Positions 1-7,985 of a stretch of DNA of 21,258 nucleotides are shown here, piece after piece. The DNA is from CAXXFQ01 sp963674475 (GTDB taxonomy: Bacteria; Planctomycetota; Planctomycetia; Pirellulales; Thermoguttaceae): the NCBI GenBank assembly GCA_963674475.2, contig CAXXFQ010000001.1, positions 1-21,258 of the forward strand. Direction: 5' to 3'. How positions within the stretch are numbered: the stretch's first letter is position 1; each line of letters begins with the position of its first letter. The translations under genes and the position numbers were made by a program. Under the pieces are notes generated by a model, which saw only the letters and a program-made list of their open reading frames with translations, was not told where the DNA came from and made no database searches.

Positions 1-254
1 AAAAATGTCCTACTTGGCATCAGCAAACGTGGAGACAGCTATGTACGCAGTCTCATGGTTCACGGTGCACGTGCTGTTGTCACACAGGCGATCAGAAAGG
101 ATGACCCTTTCAGTCGGTGGATTAACCGGATTCGCAAGGAACGCGGCTGGAACAAGGCGTTATTGCAGTAGCCAACAAAATGGCGCGCATAGGATGGGCC
201 ATTTTGAGACATAAAACCAGCTATCGACCTTCGTCAGACGGACTCGTTGGCTGA
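1..254 (+). pseudogene. IS110-family transposase, C-terminal fragment, frameshifted
   Basis: Frame 1 from base 1 reads KNVLLGISKRGDSYVR, then SLMVHGARAVV and KERGWNKA. This is the typical C-terminal part of IS110-family (DEDD-type) transposases, which recombine circular element intermediates with target DNA. The frame hits TAG at 169-171. A one-base deletion near 157-162 restores family-like sequence (VIAVANKMARIGWAIL) in the next frame, which ends at TGA 252-254. The N-terminal RuvC-like DEDD domain and most of the Tnp_20 domain lie before the window. An ATG at 5 opens an unrelated frame and is not the gene. The single break could be real inactivation or a sequencing error like those elsewhere in the window. 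The family call is firm; the subgroup (IS110 or IS1111) is not determined. Confidence 0.85.
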
Positions 255-681
255 TAACAATAGCAGTTTAGGAGGTATCCCACCATCAATTGCGACGGCT
301 CAGTATCGAGCGATGACACAACAGGTTAGACCGGCGTATCGAAACCTGACGTTTCCGGAGGTTTAAGAAACCGACCATCCGATAAGGACGATACGCGCAG
401 ATTTCATCGAGGCCCAAGAGATTAAGTTACTCTTACAAAGAGGCCGGATATACGACAGCAATTCTGTCCCTGTCATCACGAAAAAAGCCCTTGCAAAAAA
501 GGGGGAGACCATATACGGAAAGTCTAACTCGTAACTTCCAGGTTTTCAGGTTGGAAACGAGCAATTTTCGTTGTGCAAGAAAATCAAGGACTTGGGCGGA
601 GGCGTAGTCTTTACGCGCACAAACAAGTCCGCAGATTGACGCTGCCACAGCGGAAAAGGGCCGTTTCCGGATGAAAACTAA
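255..681. other. Non-coding stretch: probable IS110/IS1111 right end, then unassigned sequence
   Basis: No convincing gene is seen. In IS1111-group elements the long non-coding right end downstream of the transposase encodes the guide (bridge/seek) RNA, so about 255-510 is the expected place for it. The GCGCAGAT motif at about 396-403, followed by CATCGAGGCC, and the GGGGGAGACCATATA stretch from 501 resemble sequence I recall from downstream of IS110-family genes; this is recollection, not a search. On the minus strand, CCCTT/AAGGG (about 488-503) followed by six T (481-486) could also act as a weak terminator for the barrel gene ending at 682. A 71-codon minus-strand frame at 433-648 has no family-like features. 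Confidence 0.4.
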
Positions 682-2055
682 CTACATCTGTCCAACCAGA
701 TTTATGAACCAACCACGCGACCGGTAATCGAGATCGGTCAGATCATCTGAGAAATCAGTAAAGTTGTAACCACCTCCGAACTTGAAGTTTTTATTGAGGT
801 GGCGATAAAGCCCCAACAGCATACCGCCTTGGCATCCTCTGCCGCCATCACCTTCAGCCAACGCCCCTCAACCAGGGCATCCAGGACTTGAGAATATGGA
901 TATCGCCCCGCGCCACCACCAGATGAGCATCAGACTGGTACCATTGAGAATCACCGTCACCGCTACGATCACTGATTTCACTGTGCCGGAAACCATACTT
1001 ACCGCCAACCGACACCCAGGCAGCAGGTCGTAAATCGCATCGACAGCCAGAACATGACTGCGTTGGGCGTAATCACTGAATCGCTCCCGCTACCCACATC
1101 CCCACTACTCGGCAGATCAAACAGATAAGTATATTTAAACAACATATTAAAGCGTTCGTACAGAACCGGTCGGAAGGCATAGCCTACCGAAGCTTCAATA
1201 TATTCTGCGTCATACTCATCGCCAGCATCCGTATAAGAGATCGACCCATTGAGTTTACCAATAAGGCGCCAGTCCGGCGAGATCTGATAGCCGACAGAAT
1301 TACGCATCAGCCAGGTGATACGATCACCCGAGCTGGTGTTCTGATCCTGACGCCACTCAACATTACCTGCGTACTTGTTTTTACCGGCGGCATAGCCTGC
1401 CGATAAGGACAGGGCGACGCGGTCGATATCACTGCTGTCATCGGAAGTCAGGCGCCCCTGTTCAGCCTTAACCCCGAAGTTCCAACGATCCAGAGGAGCG
1501 AGGTCGAGGCCGAAGGAGTGGATCAACCCAGCTTCCTCGCCGTGCTCATAGGACTCTTCAGCATAGACGGCAACCGAGTCGCTGTAACGGGTGCGACCAC
1601 CACTGGTCAGTTTGCCCTGCCGACCACGGTAACCGTTATCGGTACGGTCCGACGACAGAGTATAGCTCAGATACAGCTGACTACGCTCACTGACCCGCCA
1701 GTCGCCCCCTAATTGGCCCCCAGGCCGCCACTGCCTCCCGACAGTTCGCCATTTAAGCGCAAGGGGTCAACAACCTTGTAATCCCCCCCTAAACCAAAGC
1801 GTTCCGTTTACGGTCGCCGTCACGCAGTACCGTTCCCTGACCAAAGCCGTAGATACTCCAATCACCATCATCCTCATCGCTACCGGGCCGATAGCCAACC
1901 TCTAAAGCCAGGTCGCCCACGACTGCCGGTATCGTTGAGCTGGAACCGGAGACGGTATCATAATCATCAACGCGAATACCGCTCGACACCCGCCAGTGTT
2001 CGTCGCCTATAGTCACCGCGCACATTGGCAACCAGGGTATTACTGCTTTCAGCAT
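682..2055 (-). CDS. Barrel protein segment: C-terminal strands of the beta-barrel (several joined frames)
   Basis: Successive frames give one continuous barrel: IGDEHWRVSSGIRVDDYD to DWSIYGFGQGTVLRDGDRKR (2055-1805), then ERFGLGGDYKVVDPLRLNGE, LGGDWRVSERSQLYLSYTL and RYSDSVAVYAEESYEHGEEA, then the long stretch LIHSFGLDLAPLDRWNFGVK to MLFKYTYLFDLPSSGDVGS (1526-1080). It continues AQRSHVLAVDAIYDLLPWVS, KYGFRHSEISDRSGDGDSQW and the end GLYRHLNKNFKFGGGYNFTD at the C-terminus. Each strand has the alternating aromatic/hydrophobic pattern of outer-membrane barrels. Breaks at about 1804, 1710, 1076, 1019, 882 and 827 are all single missing bases. The reading is mine by hand, so individual residues at the joins are uncertain. 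Confidence 0.65.
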
Positions 2056-2253
2056 CTTTAATATCCGCCTTAGCGGTCATGGTCAGGTCTTCGGTCAGGG
2101 GTGCTTCGACCGTAATCCCCGCCTGATCGATATCCTCGGTGGTCCACTCCCCCGGAGCCGAATAGCCGGCCTGGCGCTGTTGCCAATAGCCTTCGGCTTT
2201 CCCTTTATGACTGGAGATCGCCGCCAGATCGACCGCACCTTCGACCCGCGCGG

Positions 2254-2759
2254 CTAGAGCATTGACATCTTCACCAGAGGTGGAGGTGTAATCGTAACCT
2301 CGGTACGTGAACTGCTGTAGCCACTACCCGCCCCGTCTGACTGGGCGAATTCGCCGCGCAGATAGGTACCAGCACTATAACGCCAGGTCATATCAGCACC
2401 GGCCAGGGTCTGTTCGGTGGCGTCGGAACCCTGCTTATAACCGGTTAGACCAAATTGAAAATGGTTCCCCAGCCACTGGCTCCAGCGCCCCCCCATGGTC
2501 ATGTTATCCACCTCCTCCAGGTCGGGTGAATATTCGTAGGTCACGACCAGATAAACGGATTACCAACCAAAGACGAAGCTCGCACCAAATCACTGTCGTC
2601 AGCTGTCGATGGCAATGGGCTGCTGAGAAGCACCCGTCCCTGAATACTATTGATCTCGTAATCCTTGCCAGCAGTGAGTTGATTGGTCTCAAGAACCAGC
2701 CCGGAATCCCCATCGCGGACCTCAACCCAGACCTTTTCTGAACCGGCGGTAATGTCCAT
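2254..2759 (-). CDS. Barrel protein segment: middle strands of the beta-barrel (two joined frames)
   Basis: Two adjoining frames carry this part. 2759-2541 reads MDITAGSEKVWVEVRDGDSG, LTAGKDYEINSIQGRVLLSS and PSTADDSDLVRASSLVGNP. After a one-base deletion at about 2557 it continues VYLVVTYEYSPDLEEVDN, then GGRWSQWLGNHFQFGLTGYK and the tyrosine-rich strands up to GSGYSSSRT. A further deletion near 2303 is needed to continue as RGYDYTSTSGEDVNALAARV, which runs on in the next frame to about 2012. The sequence type (GSEKVxVEVRD, DYEIxxxQGRVLL) is the conserved middle of the same uncharacterised barrel family. Most of this DNA is also open on the + strand at 2307-2741, but that frame has no protein-like pattern. 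Confidence 0.65.
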
Positions 2760-2764
2760 ATGGC

Positions 2765-3370
2765 TCAGGTAGTAAGGCTGCCACCGGTGCCGCGCAGATC
2801 GTTACGGGCATCGAGGGTCCCCGGATCGCCGGCAAACAGATCGATCTTGCTCTTTTTCTGACCAAAGGAGGTCTGATCGCGCGAATGCCAGTTAACCTCG
2901 GCTCCATACATGGAACGGTTAAAATTGACCAGTTCGCTCTCACTCCAGCGGGTCTGATAACTCCCCCACATGGCAAAGGCATTATCGCTATTGACCTTGA
3001 CGAAAAACTTGCCCCGAGTCGGTGCATCCTCTACCGTCGTCGAATCGTCACCGTAAGAGGGATAATATAGATCGGGATCAAGGCGGCGAATATAATAATA
3101 GGGATCCTTCTCATCAAAATTACTGAACAGACTTTTTAGCGGCTGATCCTGGGTATCGGCCGATGCCGTCAGGGTCCAGCGAGGATTCAGTTTCCCTTTA
3201 AGGTAAAAAGCCAGGCGACCATCGGCATAGAGATCGTTATCATAATGCTGACTGTCAGCAGTCACCAGGGCCGCGGGGCCACTCGTGCTGTTACGACCAG
3301 CCACCAGATCGGCAATACCGACATAGAACCAATCGTGCTTGGGAATCTCCAGATGGCGACTGAAATCCAA
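2765..3370 (-). CDS. Barrel protein segment: start of outer-membrane beta-barrel with family signature
   Basis: The segment reads DFSRHLEIPKHDWFYVGIAD, then LAFYLKGKLNPRWTLTASAD, then RRLDPDLYYPSYGDDST and EDAPTRGKFFVKV. Alternating hydrophobic strands with aromatic girdles (WTLTAS, FAMWGSYQTRW, MYGAEVNWHS) are those of an outer-membrane barrel. The RRLDPD / YPxYGDDST / APTRGKFFVK block is, from memory, the hallmark of a large uncharacterised outer-membrane family common in deltaproteobacteria and often found with an OmpA or repeat protein. The frame ends in GTGGSLTT-stop; a one-base deletion at about 2775 restores SLYYLSHMDITAGSEKVW. Confidence 0.7.
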   Translation of the reverse strand: MDFSRHLEIPKHDWFYVGIADLVAGRNSTSGPAALVTADSQHYDNDLYADGRLAFYLKGKLNPRWTLTASADTQDQPLKSLFSNFDEKDPYYYIRRLDPDLYYPSYGDDSTTVEDAPTRGKFFVKVNSDNAFAMWGSYQTRWSESELVNFNRSMYGAEVNWHSRDQTSFGQKKSKIDLFAGDPGTLDARNDLRGTGGSLTT

Positions 3371-4095
3371 GTTCCAGCCGTCGTATCAACCTGCACTGTC
3401 ACCAGCTGTTCTCCAGCCGGTAGAATCTGCTCAGCAGCAAAACGGCCGTTGGCAGCCAGAGGCACAGACAAGCCCATCACCTTGATCTGACTACCGGCCG
3501 GGATATGCTCGCCATTCACCGTTACCATGCCGCCGAAAACCGGAATATTGCGCAGGCGCAGACTGTTTTCACCGTAACCGATAAGCTCTTCCCGCTCGGC
3601 CTGCGCTGCTGTCGCCGGCGGCTCAACACGGTTATCAAGACGCAGAGGCTTAAGGGCGGTCTCATCGAAATGCCCCTCGGCGTCGTAGACCCGCAGCAGA
3701 TAGTTCAACTGACTCGGACTCTCAGCATCGGCCTGCCAGCTGCCCCGCAGTTGAGAATCCAAGGGGACGATGGCCAGGGGCGTTGCCGTCGAAGCGACAC
3801 CAGCCACAAACAGCCGGACTTCGGCCTTGCCGAACCACTGGCGGTAGTTACTGTAGCCGCGGAAAATAAGGGGCCGATTACGCTGAGCCGGATTGGTCAC
3901 CGCCACGATATTAAGACGGCGACTGCTGCTACCGGCATCGTAACGCAGCTGGATGTCAGCCTGAGCCAGCCCCAGATCGGTACAACGCTGCAGATCGGGG
4001 TCCGTTGTGCCAGCGGAATCAAGGGGCACACATCGACACTGATACGAAAAGGAGCGGCATTGGCGGCATAGGCACTGGCCAATACCTCCTGGCAA
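3262..4095 (-). CDS. Middle segment of the barrel protein: beta-rich periplasmic or plug-like region
   Basis: From about 4040 down this frame carries real protein (DPDLQRCTDLGLAQADIQLR, then RLNIVAVTNPAQ, GKAEVRLFVAG, LLRVYDAEGHFDETA, GMVTVNGEHIPAGSQIKV and ILPAGEQLVTVQVD). The pattern of short strands, GE/GxxV turns and a final extended strand suggests one or two Ig-like or carboxypeptidase-regulatory-like folds between the OmpA domain and the barrel; no named family is recognised with certainty. The first about 18 residues and the last about 35 of the open frame are out-of-frame sequence. A one-base deletion near 3997-4000 joins it to the OmpA segment, and one near 3371-3390 joins it to the barrel segment (NLDFSRHLEIPKHDWFYVG). 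Confidence 0.65.
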   Translation of the reverse strand: MPGGIGQCLCRQCRSFSYQCRCVPLDSAGTTDPDLQRCTDLGLAQADIQLRYDAGSSSRRLNIVAVTNPAQRNRPLIFRGYSNYRQWFGKAEVRLFVAGVASTATPLAIVPLDSQLRGSWQADAESPSQLNYLLRVYDAEGHFDETALKPLRLDNRVEPPATAAQAEREELIGYGENSLRLRNIPVFGGMVTVNGEHIPAGSQIKVMGLSVPLAANGRFAAEQILPAGEQLVTVQVDTTAGTWISVAIWRFPSTIGSMSVLPIWWLVVTARVAPRPW

Positions 4096-4197
4096 CTGCG
4101 CAGGGGCTCCACGGCAACAGGCGGCAGAGACGGAAGCGTCTCCGCCGGAGTTTCCAGAGCGTAGGAAATGATCAGTTCTACCCGCCGGTTGCGCGCC

Positions 4198-4797
4198 CTA
4201 CCCTCCGAAGTGGCGTTGCTGACCAGGGGCTGGTCCGGGCCTGCGCTGCCAATGCGGAAAAAAAGTCGAGGCCGGTAACAGCTGCTTAAGAAAGTTAGCT
4301 GTTGCTTCGGCCCGGGCCAGCCCCAGACCATAGTTATCCCGGTAGCGAGCAGCGGCAGCAACGGTCAAGCGATCGGGATCGGTATGGCCGACGATGTCGA
4401 TACTGATCTGCTTCTGATCCGCAAGTTTGGCCACCAGGGCCCGCAATTCCTGTTGCAACTGCGGTGTCAGCTCACTGTGCCCATAGCCAAATTTTTGTCC
4501 GCGACTGCTGTCGATAACCTGCTTGAACACCGTCCTGGGTGCCTCAGCCGGCGGAGCCACCGCAGTAGTGTCCGGCAGCGGCAGCAAAGTCACCAGCTGG
4601 CCATTGATCTCGCGCTCACTATTGCTCGGCAGATTATCAGGGCCGCGGCTTTCAGTTCTGTCGAAGCAGCGTCCATCCCCTAAAGTACTCTCGGCGCAAG
4701 AGCCGCAGGTACCCTCTTCGGCACAGAAAGAATCAGCCCACACTGGCGCTGTTAACGTCATAACAACAATAGCCACGATCAACCAGAGCCGCATCAT
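4198..4797 (-). CDS. N-terminal segment of the barrel protein: signal peptide and OmpA domain
   Basis: This is the part of the locus readable from its start codon. Residues 1-21 (MMRLWLIVAIVVMTLTAPVWA) form a Sec signal peptide. Next comes a stretch with four cysteines (FCAEEGTCGSCAE, then RCFD). A proline-rich linker leads to the OmpA domain: FGYGHSELTP, the peptidoglycan-contacting GHTD at 137-140, and the helix LGLARAEATANFLKQLLP. As written, the frame leaves the domain at a run of seven T (A at 4258-4264 on the + strand) and ends in junk. Removing one T restores FRIGSAGPDQPLVSNAT and then EGRARNRRVEL, the conserved OmpA end with its binding arginine. The start is fixed by a strong Shine-Dalgarno and by overlap with the upstream stop. 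Confidence 0.8.
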   Translation of the reverse strand: MMRLWLIVAIVVMTLTAPVWADSFCAEEGTCGSCAESTLGDGRCFDRTESRGPDNLPSNSEREINGQLVTLLPLPDTTAVAPPAEAPRTVFKQVIDSSRGQKFGYGHSELTPQLQQELRALVAKLADQKQISIDIVGHTDPDRLTVAAAARYRDNYGLGLARAEATANFLKQLLPASTFFPHWQRRPGPAPGQQRHFGG

Positions 4798-5965
4798 TGG
4801 GCACCTCCTTTAGACTGGAGGTGTCTGCTGAACTGTTCCTCCTCAAACTGCAGGGAATAAGGTTTGTCCTGTTCCTGCCACTGCTTCTCAATAAGCTTGC
4901 GCACCGGCGCGCAGCCGTTTTCCTATCAGATCGGGTGGCTCGGCCTCGCGGTTATAAGCCAGGCGCACCACGCAAGGGGACCCCGCAAGTTGCGCCATCA
5001 GCCCCGGCATGGCCTGTTCCAGTTCGCTCCCTGGCTCACTGCTATCAGCAGCAAAGGCTGCAGCAGTCAATTCCACCCTGATAACACGGTGAATTGTTGC
5101 ACCAAAGTTGATCTTGCCCATCTTACCCCGAGTCAACAGCACCGAACGCGGATTCTCCGAGGTAATGCGGTAGCCGCTGGGCAATGTCCGCTCATCCACC
5201 TTCATGACAAAATTCGAGCCATGAAGAGAATTCGGGACCATGGCGCAGGTAATGTGAAAGCGTCCCTGATCGTCGGTGGTAACCCGCAAACCACGGGCTG
5301 TGGCCAGACGCACATGAGGCAGCCCCGGCTCCCCCTGATCCTGATAGCCATCGGCGTTGCGGTCGTCAAACACCTTGCCAATGACATCGGCGCAATCAAA
5401 CAGGGGATCCGGAACAACCCTTACGGTCGCCGTCGCCCGATTGGATACCTCGTTGTCGTCACCGCTGACCAGATTGTTGTAGGCCTGGGCACTATTGACA
5501 TACTTGCCGCTTTGCACCCCGGAACCGACCACCAGCACCAGTTTGATAACCAAGGATTCGCCAGCCCCCCAACTCCAGATCGGGTCCAGGCGAGATCGCG
5601 GCCATGAACCTCCGGTGTCTGATGGACACCATCGATGGTGGCACTTCCGCTCTTGTATTTGAACCCTGGCGGAATCACATCATGGATATCGATATGAGAC
5701 AGATCTGCCGCCAGCGTGTTAATCGCGGTAATGGTGTAAGGCACCAGCTGACCGATGGTGACATTGACCAGGGGCGTCGTCTTGACCAGGGTGATGGCAT
5801 CATCGAGCACCGGATCGACGGGAATATGATTATTGACCACATCACCGGAGGTTCCAGGGGTCAGAACAAAGCTTAGATAATACTGGCTGGAGTTATAGCT
5901 GTCGGCAAACCCGCCTGAGGTCGTTGGACAACCTGTCGGCATCCTGAAGATCGACGGAAGAACGT
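4794..5965 (-). CDS. Giant DUF11 protein, C-terminal segment (several joined frames)
   Basis: Joined frames give VLPSIFRMPTGCPTTSGGF, then a DUF11-like domain from DDAITLVKTTPLVNVTIG through DVIPPGFKYKSGSATIDG. After extra bases at 5582-5584 and 5565-5570 it continues DLELGAGESLVIKLVLVVGS and SNRATATVRVVPDP. An SdrD-B-like domain follows (DVIGKVFDDRNADGYQDQGE, then DDQGRFHITCAMVP), with the end block INFGATIHRVIRVEL. A charged tail (ENGCAPVRKLIEKQWQEQDK, after an extra base at about 4922) reaches the stop at 4794. This end block is unlike the repeats and could be the part recognised by the partner barrel; that is inference. A 247-codon + strand frame over 4864-5607 is its antisense shadow. 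Confidence 0.65.
4802..4811 (-). promoter_or_regulatory. Strong Shine-Dalgarno and ATGA overlap coupling the two large surface genes
   Basis: On the minus strand AAAGGAGGTG lies a few bases before ATG 4797. That ATG overlaps the TGA stop (4796-4794) of the upstream giant gene as ATGA. This fixes the start of the OmpA/barrel gene and the end of the giant gene (ending HLQSKGGAQ), and implies translational coupling within one mRNA. Confidence 0.85.
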
Positions 5966-7985
5966 TGGTGCCTCGGAACGATTCTGAACCAGAGCAGGAG
6001 ATGGCGTAGCCGCCACCGTCGGGGTGTTACTACAGACCGGGACCATGCTTGAGGTCGTCGGGACATAACCGCCTGGCGGCGTGACCTCGAGGGTATAGCT
6101 ACCGGCCGGGGCACTGGTCAGGAGAATAAACTGATAATAACCACTGCTGCCGGTGGTCTGGGAGACGTTAGCTGTTCCCCCAAGCAGATCACTGGCGGCA
6201 TCGAAACCGGCCGGACCGCTCAGGGTTACGGTGGCACCAGAAACCGGCTCACGGCTAACTGAATCATAGACGATCCCGGAGGGGTCAAGGGGGAGATCCT
6301 GCCCTGAGGTCTCGACCCCGGCCAGCAACTGCAGGCCAGTGATAATTCCGTTGCTGACGACACCGTTGGGGTGGGACGGGTCTTCACTCAGGGGATCGCC
6401 GTAAACAGCACCACTGCTTTGTTCGCGAAAACGAACACTGTAGTAGGTCATTTCAGCGGCGCTGGTAGAAGGAACAATACCGGTTATGGTGTAATTGCCA
6501 GAGGCATCACTGCTTCCTGATGCCACAATGGTTCCGGTAGCGTTCATCACTTCGATGGTAAACAGTGGCAGATCGCCGCTGCTACCGTCGTTATCAGTGC
6601 GATCGTGATTGCTGTCGAGCCAGATGGTGCCACTGATCGAAGCCAGGCCAGTGCTGCTCAAGTCCAGGGGCGTAGGATCGTTCTCCCCGTCTTCATCTGG
6701 ATTGCCATCGCCGTCGCTGTCCACGGTGCTTCCGCTATCGGATAAGTCTGTGGCAATGACGGTGCCGCCGGCGATCTGGGCAGTGGTCGCAGTAGCCTGG
6801 TTGTACTGGACAGCGTCAGGTAATCCGTTGCCGCCAAAATCCACCAATAAGGTAAAGTCGAGTTGACAGCTTTCGCCTGGCTGCAGATTGTCGCTTCCGC
6901 TCAGCAATCGCTGGTCCGTAATTCCATCGAAACTGCTGTTAGCTGTCAGCGTGCTGCCACTGCAGTTGCTGATGCTCACCGCCGAAGCAATTGTCAGGGC
7001 CGATGCCGTTGGAAAGGTGGCGGACAGATCGTCCGTGACCTGGACATTGGTTGCGGTGATACTGGCCGACAGATTACTGACGATAAAGCTATAGGGCACA
7101 CTGATACTGGTGGTTGATTCCTGCACCACATCGCCTAAGTCCTTGGCCAGACCGATTACCTGGTCGGACAGGGTCACACTGGCACTGGCACTGATGCTGA
7201 GGTTGTAACTGGCCGTGGCCGTGGCGCGGTTAGTGAATACCCCACCTTCGGTAGGAGTAAAGCGGATAGTAAAGGAGACAACGCCACTGGACGGATTGGT
7301 CCCATAATCGGGCAGGCTGCTGCCCGCCGCCAGTAAAGTGACATTATCACCACTGCCGGTAAAATCGCTATCAAGGCTCAGAACTGCGTTATTGCTCGAA
7401 CTGCTTAGCGTCGGCGCACTGGCTATGGTGTATTCCCCTGCGGCCGGGATTTCCTCATTGGTATAGGAACCAAAGGCGGAAAGACTGTCGCTGATCTGCA
7501 CCTGGTCAAGGGCGGTCTGACCACTATTTTTCAGGGTCAGGGTAAAGGTGACCTCATAGCTGCCATCCTCCATATTGGTAACATCGCCCGCCTCCTTGGT
7601 TAAAGACAGTACCGGTAAAGGAATCGGGGTTGCGTCGTTCTCGCCATCCTCATTGGCCAGGCCATCTCCGTCACTATCAACGCTGGCGCCATTATCGGAA
7701 AGATCACTCACAGCAACATCACTATAGCTACCGGTCGAGCTGGCCGTCGCCTGGTTGTAATAGCTGGCGCTGGTATCAGCCGGTATAAAACGGACCGCAA
7801 AAGAGACTTCACAACTGGCGTCAATAGCCATGCTCGAGATAGACAACAGGTCGGGGTGGGAACTGGTGCCATCGTAGTTGGTAACGGCACTGCCACCGCT
7901 ACAACTGCCGCTGATGGCCGGGGCACTGGCAATGGTGTACTGCCCTGCCACCAATTCAGCGCTACTGCCCCCGCTAACATAGGCG
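5873..7985 (-). CDS. Giant DUF11 protein, segment with repeats A5 to A7 and SdrD-B-like modules
   Basis: True sequence in this frame begins GAYVSGGSSAELVAGQYTIA, just after the break at 7986. It contains the rest of repeat A5, then A6 (from LSLTKEAGDVTNM, about 7613), which lacks the cysteine pair its neighbours carry, and A7 (from QVIGLAKDLGDVVQE, about 7164). An SdrD-B-like domain follows (ISGTIWLDSNHDRTDNDGSS, about 6648), then a carboxypeptidase-regulatory-like module (GIVYDSVSREPVSGATVTLS to SYTLEVTPPGGYVPT). Two near-identical acidic linkers (DSDGDGLANEDGENDATP and DSDGDGNPDEDGENDPTP) separate the repeats. After SEAPT near 5966 the frame is wrong; one missing base leads to NVLPSIFRMPTGCPTTSGGF in the next frame. 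Confidence 0.7.

Larger units (their letters stand above)
682..4797 (-). pseudogene. OmpA-domain / outer-membrane beta-barrel protein, full locus with about 13 frame breaks
   Basis: The whole locus runs from ATG 4797 to TAG 684-682. After bridging 13 one-base breaks it would encode about 1374 residues with no internal nonsense codon. Order: signal peptide (1-21), short Cys-rich segment, OmpA-like peptidoglycan-binding domain (about 85-210), a middle region of Ig-like beta character, then a long outer-membrane beta-barrel from about residue 520 to the end. The end reads GGGYNFTDFSDDLTDLDY and finishes LVGQM; the final Met is unusual, since barrels normally end in an aromatic residue. Breaks lie near 4258-4264, 3998, 3380, 2775, 2557, 2303, 2010, 1804, 1710, 1076, 1019, 882 and 827; eleven are deletions. 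The gene follows the giant DUF11 gene with an ATGA overlap and is inferred to be its outer-membrane partner. Either the gene is very recently inactivated or the sequence carries errors; I favour the latter. Confidence 0.8.

Noticed and set aside
5..214. 69-codon + strand frame starting at base 5
   Set aside because: It is out of frame with the clear IS110 transposase sequence that covers the same bases.
433..648. 71-codon minus-strand frame
   Set aside because: No family-like pattern and no ribosome-binding site seen; it lies in probable IS end and intergenic DNA.
2307..2741. 144-codon + strand frame
   Set aside because: It is antisense to barrel strands; low-complexity basic translation typical of a shadow frame.
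4864..5607. 247-codon + strand frame
   Set aside because: It is antisense to the C-terminal part of the giant protein and has no protein-like pattern; the minus-strand reading is clearly DUF11/SdrD-B-like.
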